From Segatella baroniae B14 (GTDB lineage: Bacteria; Bacteroidota; Bacteroidia; Bacteroidales; Bacteroidaceae): a DNA stretch of 64,000 nucleotides. A program made the position numbers and the translations under genes. The stretch is taken from NCBI RefSeq assembly GCF_022024235.1, contig NZ_CP091799.1:2049001-2113000 (forward strand), read 5' to 3'. The notes beneath the pieces are model-generated. The model saw only the letters and a program-made list of their open reading frames with translations, was not told the DNA's origin and ran no database searches. Shown one piece after another: positions 1-8,562 of the stretch. Position 1 is the first letter of the stretch. Each line of letters starts with the position of its first letter.

Positions 1-1323
1 CTACTTATCATCATTCTGACCTATGGAATGGAAACCACATTCTTCCGTTTTATGAGTAAAGATGGTGAAGAACCTAAAAAAGTATATGCCACAACGCTGA
101 AAATGGTGGCTACGACTTCCATTCTCTTTGCAGCTATTATCATTCTCTTCAATCAGCAAATAGCAGGGTGGCTAGGATACACAGATCATCCAGAATACAT
201 TTTGGTAATGTATGTCACTGTGGCTATCGATGCCTTTACCGCTATCCCATTTGCTTATCTGAGATATGCACATCGCCCTATGAAATTTGCAGCATTGAAA
301 GTACTGAATATCACGTTAAATATAACTTTCAATTTACTCTATCTCATCATTCTACCATACTTCAAGTGGAATTTATTTGGTATCTATGATGCTAACTTTA
401 CTCTCGATGTAGTATGGGTGTTCTATATCAACCTAGCTTGCTCTACCATCGTATTGCTTATGCTGGGACGAGAATTAAAAGAAATCAAAAACCCATTTGA
501 TACAGCTACATGCAAGCGCATGCTCAATTATACATGGCCTTTACTCGTAATGGGATTAGCTGGCCAACTTAACCAATGTGCGTCACAAATTATATTCCCT
601 TACGTATATGACGGTAATGCGGCAGATGCCCGAGTACAACTTGGTATCTATGGCGCCTGCATCAAAATTGCCATGATTATGGTTATGATAACCCAAGCAT
701 TCCGTTATGCTTATGAACCATTTGTATTCGGTAAATCTAAAGATAAAGATAATAAGGACACCTATGCTTCTGCCATGAAATACTATATTATCTTTACCCT
801 ATTAGCTTTTCTCTGTGTTATGGGCTATATGGATATTTTACGCTACATCGTAGGAAAAAGTTATTGGGATGGATTGGAAATTGTACCTATCGTCATGGCT
901 GCAGAAATCATGTTTGGCATCTTCTTCAACCTAAGTTTCTGGTACAAACTCATCGACAAAACGATTTGGGGAGCATACTTTTCAGGTATTGGAGCTGTCA
1001 TTCTGATTGTAGTAGATATTCTACTTATTCCAAGATTCAGCTATTGGGCTTGTGCATGGGCAGGATTTATATCCTATGCCATAAGTATGATTATCAGCTA
1101 TATCTTTGGTCAGAAATATTATCCTATTAAATATCCATTAAAAGATATCGCACTTTATGCTGGTGTAACCCTTATCATTTTTGGAGCTATATCTGCAACC
1201 AATAACTATCTTCCAATGATAGCTGCATTAGCTATCAACACTATACTGATTATGCTTTTTATTGCACTCATTGTGAAGAGAGATCTTCCATTGGGACCTA
1301 TTATAAAAAAAATCAAAAAATAA
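1..1323 (+). CDS. Polysaccharide/oligosaccharide flippase (MATE/Wzx-like), 5' end outside window
   Basis: Integral membrane protein of the MOP exporter superfamily, probably moving lipid-linked surface-polysaccharide units across the inner membrane. The frame is open from base 1, so the true start lies upstream. The first in-frame ATG here (base 28) is inside the protein. The visible 440 residues are a series of hydrophobic segments separated by short charged loops, with a lysine-rich end. This matches the C-terminal two thirds of a 480-510 residue, 12-14-helix flippase. The S46 peptidase follows after 28 bases and could be co-transcribed. Substrate cannot be told from sequence. The family call comes from overall pattern, not from a catalytic motif. 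Confidence 0.8.
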   Translation, partial: LLIIILTYGMETTFFRFMSKDGEEPKKVYATTLKMVATTSILFAAIIILFNQQIAGWLGYTDHPEYILVMYVTVAIDAFTAIPFAYLRYAHRPMKFAALKVLNITLNITFNLLYLIILPYFKWNLFGIYDANFTLDVVWVFYINLACSTIVLLMLGRELKEIKNPFDTATCKRMLNYTWPLLVMGLAGQLNQCASQIIFPYVYDGNAADARVQLGIYGACIKIAMIMVMITQAFRYAYEPFVFGKSKDKDNKDTYASAMKYYIIFTLLAFLCVMGYMDILRYIVGKSYWDGLEIVPIVMAAEIMFGIFFNLSFWYKLIDKTIWGAYFSGIGAVILIVVDILLIPRFSYWACAWAGFISYAISMIISYIFGQKYYPIKYPLKDIALYAGVTLIIFGAISATNNYLPMIAALAINTILIMLFIALIVKRDLPLGPIIKKIKK

Positions 1324-1351
1324 TATTAATCAAAACAAATTATAACGAGAG

Positions 1352-3487
1352 ATGAAAAAATTAATGATGAAGGGACTGACAATGTCTCTCCTCGTAGCAG
1401 CATCCATACCTGCAGTTCATGCAGACGAAGGTATGTGGACTCTTTACAACCTGCCTCAACAAGTGTATGAGACTATGCAGGCAGAAGGCTTCACTATGCC
1501 TTATAACGATTTGTATAATAGTAAGAATTCACTTAAAAATGCAGTAGTTAACTTTTCGGGCTTTTGCTCTGGTGTCGTTGTATCTCCAGATGGTCTGGTC
1601 TTCACAAACCACCACTGTGGTTTCGAAGCTATCCGTAGCCATTCTACCGTAGAACATGACTACATGCTTAATGGTTTTGTAGCCAATAGCTATGCAGAGG
1701 AATTGCCTAATAAAGATATGTTTGTAAGTTTTATGAAAGAACAGAAAGACATTACAGACTATATCAACGCACAACATATTGACAAATTAAATTCTGACCA
1801 GAAAGCTCTACTTATAGACTCTCTACAGAATGCCATGACAGATTCTATCAAGAAAATCGACTCAACCCTACACATTGATATCGATGCATTCTATGAGGGC
1901 AATAAATGGTATGCTACCACCTACCAAGACTTCACCGACCTCCGATTAGTCTTTACAGTACCTAAGAGTATGGGTAAATTTGGTGGTGAAACAGATAACT
2001 GGATGTGGCCACGCCAAACTTGCGACTTTTCTGTGTTCCGTATCTATGCAGATCCTAAAACTAATGGTCCTGCAGCCTATAGCAAAGACAACGTACCTTA
2101 CAAGCCTGAACGCTGGGCACAAGTAAGTCTACAGGGTTATCAGGATAAAGATTATGCCATGACCATCGGTTATCCAGGTAGTACTAGTCGTTATCTTTCT
2201 AGCTATGGCATTCAAGAACGCCGTAATTCGCTCAACACACCAATGGCTCAAGTTCGTGGTGTAAAACAAGAAGTGATGCAGAAACACATGCGTGCTGACG
2301 AAGGTGTACGTATCAAGTATGATTCAAAATTCGCTCATAGTGCCAATTACTGGAAAAACTCACTGGGTATGAACAAATGCATCGATTCTATCGGTCTGAT
2401 TAATCAGAAGCAAATATTCGAAGCTAAAATACGAGCTTGGCAAGATACTGCTAAGGATTTAGAACACAAAGTAGATTTCGATCTTCTGGCTCGTCTCTAT
2501 AAGAAACGTATGGAGATTTCATACGTACTGACCAACTGGTCAGAATCTTTTAGCCGCAGAAGTGATGTTGAGTTCTCTGTAAGAGCACTGAAATTGAACA
2601 ATGGTATGGAAGTAAAGGGTCCTAAGGATAATGCCAAAAAACAATACTTCCAGTTTGAAGATAATAGCAATGACTGGGACGCACCTCTTGACAAAGAAGT
2701 ACTCGCAACCCTGCTTAAGAATTATCGCGAACATGTAGACAGTAAATATCTGCCTAAATTCTATCAAACTATTGATAAAAAATTTGGTGGCAACTATACA
2801 GAATACGTAGACTTCCTTTATAATAAGTCTATCATCATGAAAAAGGATGCCAAAATCTACTTCAATAGCAAAAGCTATAAGAAAGATCCAGGTGTCATCT
2901 ATGGCGAAGACCTCATGGATATACGTGAAGACCTTCGCGAGGGTATCGGTCTCCTCAACGATAGTATCGACGAACAGGAGAAATATCTCTGCGCTGCAAA
3001 AATTCGTATGGAACAGGATTTACCACACTATAGCGATGCCAACTTTACCATGCGTCTGAGCTATGGTCAGGTTAGCAGCTTTGATCTTGGCGGTAAAGAT
3101 TCTGGTTATTACACTGTAGCTGAAAGTATCGTAGAAAAGATGAAGAAAGGTGAAAAAATCTTCGATTATCAGGCTGAACCTATTATGCAGCAGCTCATGA
3201 GTGAGAAAGATTTTGGCCAGTATCAGGATAAAAAGACTGGTAAGATGCAACTCTGTTTCTTGACCAATAACGATATTACAGGTGGTAACTCTGGTAGCCC
3301 TATGTTTAACGGTAAAGGTGAACTAATCGGTTTGGCTTTTGATGGCAACTGGGATAGCTTGAGCAGTGATATCAATTTCGATAGCCGCTTGGCAAGATGT
3401 ATTGGTGTAGATATTCGTTATGTACTCTATATGATTGACAAATGGGGACATGCAGACCGTCTGATTAAAGAAATCAACGCAAAATAA
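1352..3487 (+). CDS. S46 family dipeptidyl-peptidase, DPP7-type
   Basis: Secreted or periplasmic serine exopeptidase releasing dipeptides from peptide N-termini, part of the amino-acid-scavenging metabolism of asaccharolytic Bacteroidales. A signal peptide is visible (MKK start, hydrophobic core, cleavage likely after AVHA at about residue 24). The catalytic set of the chymotrypsin-like fold is present: TNHHCG (His87/His88), the Asp of CDFS (Asp225) and GNSGSP (Ser647). Length (711 aa) is normal for S46. Eighteen residues after the catalytic serine lies Gly (AFDGNW), where the acidic-specific DPP11 has Arg. This predicts DPP7-like preference for hydrophobic or neutral P1 residues. Specificity is inferred from this one position. 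Confidence 0.93.
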   Translation: MKKLMMKGLTMSLLVAASIPAVHADEGMWTLYNLPQQVYETMQAEGFTMPYNDLYNSKNSLKNAVVNFSGFCSGVVVSPDGLVFTNHHCGFEAIRSHSTVEHDYMLNGFVANSYAEELPNKDMFVSFMKEQKDITDYINAQHIDKLNSDQKALLIDSLQNAMTDSIKKIDSTLHIDIDAFYEGNKWYATTYQDFTDLRLVFTVPKSMGKFGGETDNWMWPRQTCDFSVFRIYADPKTNGPAAYSKDNVPYKPERWAQVSLQGYQDKDYAMTIGYPGSTSRYLSSYGIQERRNSLNTPMAQVRGVKQEVMQKHMRADEGVRIKYDSKFAHSANYWKNSLGMNKCIDSIGLINQKQIFEAKIRAWQDTAKDLEHKVDFDLLARLYKKRMEISYVLTNWSESFSRRSDVEFSVRALKLNNGMEVKGPKDNAKKQYFQFEDNSNDWDAPLDKEVLATLLKNYREHVDSKYLPKFYQTIDKKFGGNYTEYVDFLYNKSIIMKKDAKIYFNSKSYKKDPGVIYGEDLMDIREDLREGIGLLNDSIDEQEKYLCAAKIRMEQDLPHYSDANFTMRLSYGQVSSFDLGGKDSGYYTVAESIVEKMKKGEKIFDYQAEPIMQQLMSEKDFGQYQDKKTGKMQLCFLTNNDITGGNSGSPMFNGKGELIGLAFDGNWDSLSSDINFDSRLARCIGVDIRYVLYMIDKWGHADRLIKEINAK

Positions 3488-3491
3488 AGAA

Positions 3492-3557
3492 AATTTTATA
3501 TATCAAAAAAAGGCTTGCTCCATATTGGAAGTAAGCCTTTTTTTGATATATAAAATT
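3492..3557. terminator. Bidirectional terminator between S46 peptidase and LOG gene
   Basis: A nearly perfect inverted repeat with arms of more than 20 bases ending in AAGGCTT / AAGCCTT and a loop of about a dozen bases. A-runs on one flank and T-runs on the other give a U-tract in both directions. It lies between two convergent genes. Confidence 0.85.
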
Positions 3558-3577
3558 CTGATTGATATCATCAAACA

Positions 3578-4114
3578 CTAAATATCTGCTATTATTCTCT
3601 GAATATCTTCAAGAGAAGATGCTATCTCTATGCTATCATGATAATCACCTCGGATAAATCCTTTCTGCTGCAAATCATCCAATACTTGAATAAAAGGGTT
3701 CCAAAAGCCTTTTAAATTATAAAGGATAACCTTTTTCTGATGATATCCTATCGTATGAGAAGCTGCCATAGAAAGTATTTCATCCAACGTACCAATACCA
3801 CCAGGAAGAGCGATAGCAATATCACTTTGTGTAAGCATCAAGTCCTTACGATCACTTAAGTTCTCACAAGGAATCTCTACATCCACAAACTTACTGGTAC
3901 GACCAGTGCTCTCAATCAGCGTAGGTATTATGCCAATCGTCATAGCACCACTCTCCTTACAAGCTTTGCCGATACACTCCATCAAGCCCATATTACAACC
4001 ACCATAAACTAATGTATGGCCTTCAGACCCCATCCATTTACCTAATTCATCCGTTGCTGTGAAGAAATCAGGGTCAATATTACGATTTGCTGAACAATAT
4101 ACTGCTATTTTCAT
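3578..4114 (-). CDS. LOG family protein (TIGR00730, Rossmann-fold nucleotide-binding)
   Basis: Member of the LOG / 'lysine decarboxylase-like' family. Characterised members hydrolyse nucleoside 5'-monophosphates (cytokinin riboside phosphoribohydrolase activity). Visible motifs are VYGGCNMGLM near residue 45 and PGGIGTLDE near residue 100, the family's nucleotide-binding and catalytic signature. The open frame extends to 4153, but those 13 codons are hydrophobic and unlike the family. The start at 4114 (MKIAVYCSAN) matches the usual N-terminus and gives 178 aa. Bacterial substrate unknown. It is divergent from the DEAD-box helicase, with which it shares the upstream region. Confidence 0.88.
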   Translation of the reverse strand: MKIAVYCSANRNIDPDFFTATDELGKWMGSEGHTLVYGGCNMGLMECIGKACKESGAMTIGIIPTLIESTGRTSKFVDVEIPCENLSDRKDLMLTQSDIAIALPGGIGTLDEILSMAASHTIGYHQKKVILYNLKGFWNPFIQVLDDLQQKGFIRGDYHDSIEIASSLEDIQRIIADI

Positions 4115-4211
4115 ATCATGCAAAGATAAAAATATGATAGGAGAAAAAAGCAAAAAAGGAAAATATTTTTTTATTTATTCAACTTTTGGAAATTATTCCA
4201 ATGTTTTTTAG

Positions 4212-4332
4212 TAACTTTGCAACCGATAAAACTTACACTTTGTAAGTTCCGTTTTTATAACGAAGGAAATACACTCTATTTAAATGGCTGGGAAGGGTGT
4301 TTGTCCTTCACATTTAAATACAGGTTAAAAGA
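4212..4332 (+). promoter_or_regulatory. Promoter -7 box and structured leader of the DEAD-box helicase
   Basis: TAACTTTG at 4212-4219 fits the Bacteroidetes -7 element; no TTTG box at the usual spacing is seen. The leader of about 110 nt then holds two hairpins. The first has perfect 8-bp arms (4230-4237 / 4241-4248, 3-nt loop). The second has perfect 10-bp arms TATTTAAATG / CATTTAAATA (4277-4286 / 4311-4320) enclosing a GAAGG / CCTTC stem. The second hairpin ends 12 bases before the start codon, over or next to the ribosome-binding region. Cold- or auto-regulation is a plausible inference, as for other DEAD-box helicase genes. Confidence 0.6.
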
Positions 4333-6201
4333 TTGAAGACATTTGAAGAATTAGGTGTAAGCAAAGATATTTGCCGCGCCATCAGTGAACTTGGATTTGA
4401 GCATCCAATGCCAGTCCAGGAAGAAGTTATTCCATACCTATTAAGTCGCGAAAGTGATGTTATTGCATTGGCACAAACAGGTACAGGTAAAACCGCAGCC
4501 TATGGATTGCCAGTATTACAAAATACAGACCCTTCCACCAAAATTACACAGACTGTTATTCTGAGTCCTACTCGCGAACTCTGCCTGCAAATTGCTGACG
4601 ATTTAAACGAGTTTGCCAAATACATAGATGGCATGCACATCGTTGCCGTATATGGCGGTACAGATATTGGTTCACAGATTCGTACCCTGAAACACGGTGT
4701 ACAAATCATTGTAGCAACTCCAGGTCGTTTGGTTGACCTGATGAATCGCGGTGTAGCCAAGCTGGAAAACGTTCAGAATATAGTACTTGATGAAGCTGAC
4801 GAGATGCTGAACATGGGTTTCTCCGAAAGTATCAATACCATTTTTGAAGGATTGTCTAAAGACCATATTACCCTACTTTTCTCTGCCACAATGAGCAAGG
4901 AAGTAGAGCGTATCGCCAAGAATTACCTCCATAATCATAAGGAAATCGTAGTAGGCAGCCGTAATGAAGGTGCAGAACACGTAAATCACATCTACTATAT
5001 GGTAAGTGCCAAAGATAAATATTTGGCATTGAAGCGTATCGTAGACTTTCACCCACGCATTTTCGGTATTATCTTCTGTCGCACCAAGGTAGAGACACAA
5101 GAGGTTGCCGATAAGCTGATTAAGGACGGATACAATGCAGAAGCACTTCATGGTGACTTGAGCCAACAGCAGCGTGACCTTACTATGCAGAAATTCCGCA
5201 ATCATCTTACCCAGTTCCTCGTAGCCACAGACGTTGCAGCTCGCGGTCTTGATGTAGATGAATTGACTCACGTTATTAACTATGGATTACCTGATGATAT
5301 CGAGAGTTATACTCACCGAAGTGGTCGTACTGGCCGTGCCGGTCGCAAGGGTACATCAATCAGTATTATCCATGTGAAGGAAAAGTGGAAAGTACGCCAA
5401 ATCGAAAAGCAAATTGGTAAGGAATTCATTGCTGGTGAGCTTCCTAAGGCAGAGGAAATCTGCAAAAAGCAGCTCTACAAGGTGATGAACGATATCATGA
5501 AGACTGATGTAGATGAAGATATGATAGCTCCATATATGGAAGATATCAATCGCCAGTTTGAATATATTGACAAGGAAGATATCATCAAAAAGATGGTAGC
5601 TGTAACTTTCGGCAAATTCTTAGATTACTATAAGAATGCACCAGAGATTATCCAGCCTACAGGAAAGAGTAGTGAGATTCGCTCTGAACGTGGTGGAAAA
5701 GGTGATCGACGAAACGATAGGAGCAGAGGTCCACGCAAAGCAGAACCTGGTTATCGCCGACTATTTATCAACTTAGGTAAAGCTGATGGTTTCTACCCTG
5801 GTGAGGTCATGCAATTCTTGAACAAAAATATGAAGAACCGCCAAGCTGTAGGTCATATCGACTTACTTTCTAAGTTCTCATATATCGAAGTTCCAGAAAA
5901 AGATGCCAACAAGGTTATCTCCACGATTAATGGTCTAGAATATAAGGGCCGTGAGGTAAGATGTAATGATGCAGACGAAGCTGGACACGGAAGAAACAGC
6001 GGCAGAAGCGAGCGTAGAGGTAGTGGACGTAAAGGTGATCGTCATGACCGTAAAAATAGTTACCCAAAAGGTGGCAAAAAAGAGGACTGGAGAGATCTGA
6101 TAAACAAAGCTAAGAATGTAAAGTTCAAGGATAATGAGCCTGATTTTAGTGAAGAAGGTTGGGCTATTCGCCGCCCCCGCAAAGGTAACAGAGGAAAATA
6201 A
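4333..6201 (+). CDS. DEAD-box ATP-dependent RNA helicase with DbpA-like RNA-binding domain (DeaD/CsdA type)
   Basis: Cytoplasmic RNA helicase, likely for ribosome assembly or mRNA unwinding. Helicase motifs appear in order: AQTGTGKT (Walker A, near 50), PTRELCLQ, TPGRLVDL, DEAD, SAT, IIFCRTK, the VATDVAARGLD block, and the arginine-finger motif YTHRSGRTGRAG near 335. A DbpA/CsdA-like RNA-binding domain follows at about 475-550 (YRRLFINLGKADGFYPGE). The tail is about 70 residues rich in Arg, Gly, Lys and Ser. The start codon is TTG: an in-frame stop lies 18 bases upstream and the next ATG is at codon 30, after the conserved N-terminus. A rare start plus a hairpin leader suggests translational control. 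Confidence 0.95.
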   Translation: MKTFEELGVSKDICRAISELGFEHPMPVQEEVIPYLLSRESDVIALAQTGTGKTAAYGLPVLQNTDPSTKITQTVILSPTRELCLQIADDLNEFAKYIDGMHIVAVYGGTDIGSQIRTLKHGVQIIVATPGRLVDLMNRGVAKLENVQNIVLDEADEMLNMGFSESINTIFEGLSKDHITLLFSATMSKEVERIAKNYLHNHKEIVVGSRNEGAEHVNHIYYMVSAKDKYLALKRIVDFHPRIFGIIFCRTKVETQEVADKLIKDGYNAEALHGDLSQQQRDLTMQKFRNHLTQFLVATDVAARGLDVDELTHVINYGLPDDIESYTHRSGRTGRAGRKGTSISIIHVKEKWKVRQIEKQIGKEFIAGELPKAEEICKKQLYKVMNDIMKTDVDEDMIAPYMEDINRQFEYIDKEDIIKKMVAVTFGKFLDYYKNAPEIIQPTGKSSEIRSERGGKGDRRNDRSRGPRKAEPGYRRLFINLGKADGFYPGEVMQFLNKNMKNRQAVGHIDLLSKFSYIEVPEKDANKVISTINGLEYKGREVRCNDADEAGHGRNSGRSERRGSGRKGDRHDRKNSYPKGGKKEDWRDLINKAKNVKFKDNEPDFSEEGWAIRRPRKGNRGK

Positions 6202-6213
6202 GAATAAGTTTAT

Positions 6214-6269
6214 TCGAAACAATAAATCGGGTTTGCTTCTTATGAAGTGAACCCGATTTATTGTTTCGA
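6214..6269. terminator. Bidirectional terminator between helicase and PfkB kinase
   Basis: Perfect inverted repeat with 20-base arms (beginning TCGAAACAATAAATCGGG, ending TTATTGTTTCGA). A small CTTC/GAAG stem sits in the loop. Located between the stops of two convergent genes, so it probably ends both transcripts. Confidence 0.85.
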
Positions 6270-6288
6270 CACTATAGAAAGTGATATA

Positions 6289-7227
6289 TTATTTCAATAA
6301 CGCTTTCATATTTGCGCCAAACTCAGGTGAAATATAATTATAGATATCCTTACAACACTCTGTGGAAAACTGCTGTCCTGCCGTAACAATACTATCCCAT
6401 TGTTCCTCTGTCAATCCATGATCTATATCGTCACGGGTAATATGATTTCTAATCATACCATAAATCAGACCCGCATTAAAGTTATCACCAGCTCCGACTG
6501 TACTTACAGTATCCGTATCTGAAACAGGGTAACTTTTCTTGAAACCACCCTCCGCACGCAGCTGTATAGGTTGAGCGCCAAGGGTACAGATAAACTTCTT
6601 ACAATAAAAAGAAATCTCTGACGTATATACTTTATCCGGATCTGGCATCTTATAAAGCACATCAAAATCTTCATGACTACCACGAACAATATCCGCAAAC
6701 TCAAGATTATCTAGCAAATTTGGAGTAATCTTCATAATATCTGTACGATGAGATGGGCGATAATTAACATCGTAGTACAAGATAGCACCATGCTCTTTAG
6801 CATACTCCAAAAAGCCAGCTACCTGTGGACGAACAACAGGATTAACAGCAAAGAAGGAACCAAAAAGAACAATATCATCGCGATTTACCTCAGGAAAAGA
6901 AAACTCGAGTTGATCGTGAGGATGATCTTTATAGAAGATATAATCAGCATTATTATTCTCATCCAAAAAAGCTAATGCTAATGGTGTCCGACTATCCGGA
7001 AATACACTAACATTGTCAGAGCTAACACCATTTTTCTTCATAAAATTAATAACCTGATCACCCACTCTATCATTACCCGTCTCACTAATAAATGTGGTAT
7101 TTACTCCAGAACGAGCCAACGAAATAATGGCATTAAATGTTGAACCACCTGGCAGAGCACTTACAGGCTTGCCCTGCTTGAATATAATATCGAGAACGGT
7201 CTCGCCTATTCCTATAACTTTACGCAT
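6289..7227 (-). CDS. PfkB family carbohydrate kinase (fructokinase-like)
   Basis: ATP-dependent sugar kinase of the ribokinase/PfkB superfamily, cytoplasmic. The N-terminal signature GGSTFNAIISLARSG near residue 25 and the C-terminal anion-hole/catalytic motif GAGDNFNAG near 245 are both present, so it should be active. Length of 312 aa from the start at 7227 (MRKVIGIGE) is typical. The open frame runs on to 7281, but the extra 18 residues are hydrophobic and untypical. Fructose is the most common substrate of close Bacteroidales homologues, but the sequence does not settle this. It is divergent from the M16 protease gene. Confidence 0.88.
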   Translation of the reverse strand: MRKVIGIGETVLDIIFKQGKPVSALPGGSTFNAIISLARSGVNTTFISETGNDRVGDQVINFMKKNGVSSDNVSVFPDSRTPLALAFLDENNNADYIFYKDHPHDQLEFSFPEVNRDDIVLFGSFFAVNPVVRPQVAGFLEYAKEHGAILYYDVNYRPSHRTDIMKITPNLLDNLEFADIVRGSHEDFDVLYKMPDPDKVYTSEISFYCKKFICTLGAQPIQLRAEGGFKKSYPVSDTDTVSTVGAGDNFNAGLIYGMIRNHITRDDIDHGLTEEQWDSIVTAGQQFSTECCKDIYNYISPEFGANMKALLK

Positions 7228-7299
7228 AATTATAAATATTTGCAATGCAAATATAACAAAAAGAAAAGTCACCCGAACCAATTAATGAAAGTTTTTTTG

Positions 7300-7315
7300 T
7301 AATTTTGTATATGAT
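7300..7315 (+). promoter_or_regulatory. Promoter -7 box very close to the M16 start codon
   Basis: TAATTTTG at 7300-7307 matches the Bacteroidetes -7 consensus, and the ATG of the next gene starts only 8 bases after it. Transcription from this element would begin almost at the start codon, giving a leaderless or nearly leaderless mRNA. No -33 TTTG box is seen at the expected distance. Confidence 0.55.
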
Positions 7316-8545
7316 ATGAAATATAACACGTATACGTTGAAAAATGGTCTCCGAGTTATTCACCTCGGAAGTACATCACCTGTTGTTTATTGCGGATATG
7401 AAATAAATGCTGGTACTCGACTGGAAAAAGCTGGTGAGGAAGGATTAGCTCATTTCTGTGAACATACTACTTTTAAGGGTACTACACGAAGAAAAGCCTG
7501 GCATATTTTAAATTGTTTAGAAAGTGTGGGTGGCGACTTGAATGCCTTTACCAATAAAGAAGGAACAGTGTACTATGCTGCAGTTCTTAAAGATCATATC
7601 AATCGCGCTGTTGATATATTAACCGATATCGTATTTCACAGCGTTTATCCACAAGCTGAAATAGATAAAGAAGTAGAAGTAATCTGTGATGAAATAGAGA
7701 GCTACAACGACTCTCCTGCTGAACTTATCTACGATGAATTCGAAAATATTGTATTCAAAGGTCATCCATTAGGTCATAACATCTTAGGAAAAGCTGAACA
7801 GGTACGCCAATTTAAAACAGAAGATGCCTTGCGCTTTACACATCAATATTATCGTCCAGAGAGAGCAATATTCTTTATCTATGGGGATGTAGACTTTAAA
7901 CGAGTAATAAAATTGCTTGAAAAGTATACAGCTGATTTTCCAGAACAGAAGCCATTTATTGAACCTGAAAAAGAACCTCTACCATTACGCTATCAACCAG
8001 GAAAATATATTTATGATAAAGGTACTCATCAAGCTCACGTCATGATTGGTAATCAAGGCTATGCCATCCATGATCAACGCCGCATGCCACTCTACCTGCT
8101 CAATAATATATTAGGCGGACCTGGTATGAATGCTAAACTCAACTTAGCGCTTCGAGAACATAACGGTCTCGTATATACAGTAGAAAGCAGTATGGTAAGC
8201 TATGGCGATACAGGACTATGGTGTACCTACTTTGGTTGTGATCCGAACGATGTAAATCGGTGTCTGCGTATTGTTCGCCGAGAACTGAAAAAATTTACAG
8301 ACAAACCGCTATCCCAACATCAGTTACAAGCTGCAAAGAAACAGATTAAAGGCCAAGTAGGTGTAGCCTGTGATAATAGAGAAAACTTCGCCATAGACTT
8401 TGGTAAAAGCTTTCTCTATTATGGATGGGAGAAAGATATTACGAATCTCTATGCACAAATAGAGGCTATTACAGCTGAACAGATACAAGCTGTAGCTCAA
8501 GAAATATTCGACGAGAATAAAATGACGACTCTAATCTTCAAATAA
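7316..8545 (+). CDS. M16 family zinc metallopeptidase (insulinase/processing-peptidase family)
   Basis: Zinc protease of the pitrilysin family. The inverted zinc motif HFCEH (HxxEH) is near residue 47, and the distal glutamate lies in the EVICDEIES segment about 75 residues later, so the catalytic site is complete. At 409 aa it is a short M16B-type protein comprising one active and one inactive half. No signal peptide is seen (start MKYNTYTLKNGLRV), which suggests a cytoplasmic or membrane-associated location. The natural substrate is unknown. The gene converges on the secreted protein at 8563. Confidence 0.92.
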   Translation: MKYNTYTLKNGLRVIHLGSTSPVVYCGYEINAGTRLEKAGEEGLAHFCEHTTFKGTTRRKAWHILNCLESVGGDLNAFTNKEGTVYYAAVLKDHINRAVDILTDIVFHSVYPQAEIDKEVEVICDEIESYNDSPAELIYDEFENIVFKGHPLGHNILGKAEQVRQFKTEDALRFTHQYYRPERAIFFIYGDVDFKRVIKLLEKYTADFPEQKPFIEPEKEPLPLRYQPGKYIYDKGTHQAHVMIGNQGYAIHDQRRMPLYLLNNILGGPGMNAKLNLALREHNGLVYTVESSMVSYGDTGLWCTYFGCDPNDVNRCLRIVRRELKKFTDKPLSQHQLQAAKKQIKGQVGVACDNRENFAIDFGKSFLYYGWEKDITNLYAQIEAITAEQIQAVAQEIFDENKMTTLIFK

Positions 8546-8562
8546 ATGAGATATATCGCATT

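Noticed and set aside
4115-4153. N-terminal extension of the LOG gene
   Set aside because: The 13 extra codons are hydrophobic and unlike the family; the ATG at 4114 gives the standard start.
7228-7281. N-terminal extension of the PfkB kinase
   Set aside because: Eighteen hydrophobic residues before the conserved MRKVIGIGE start; no reason to expect an exported kinase.
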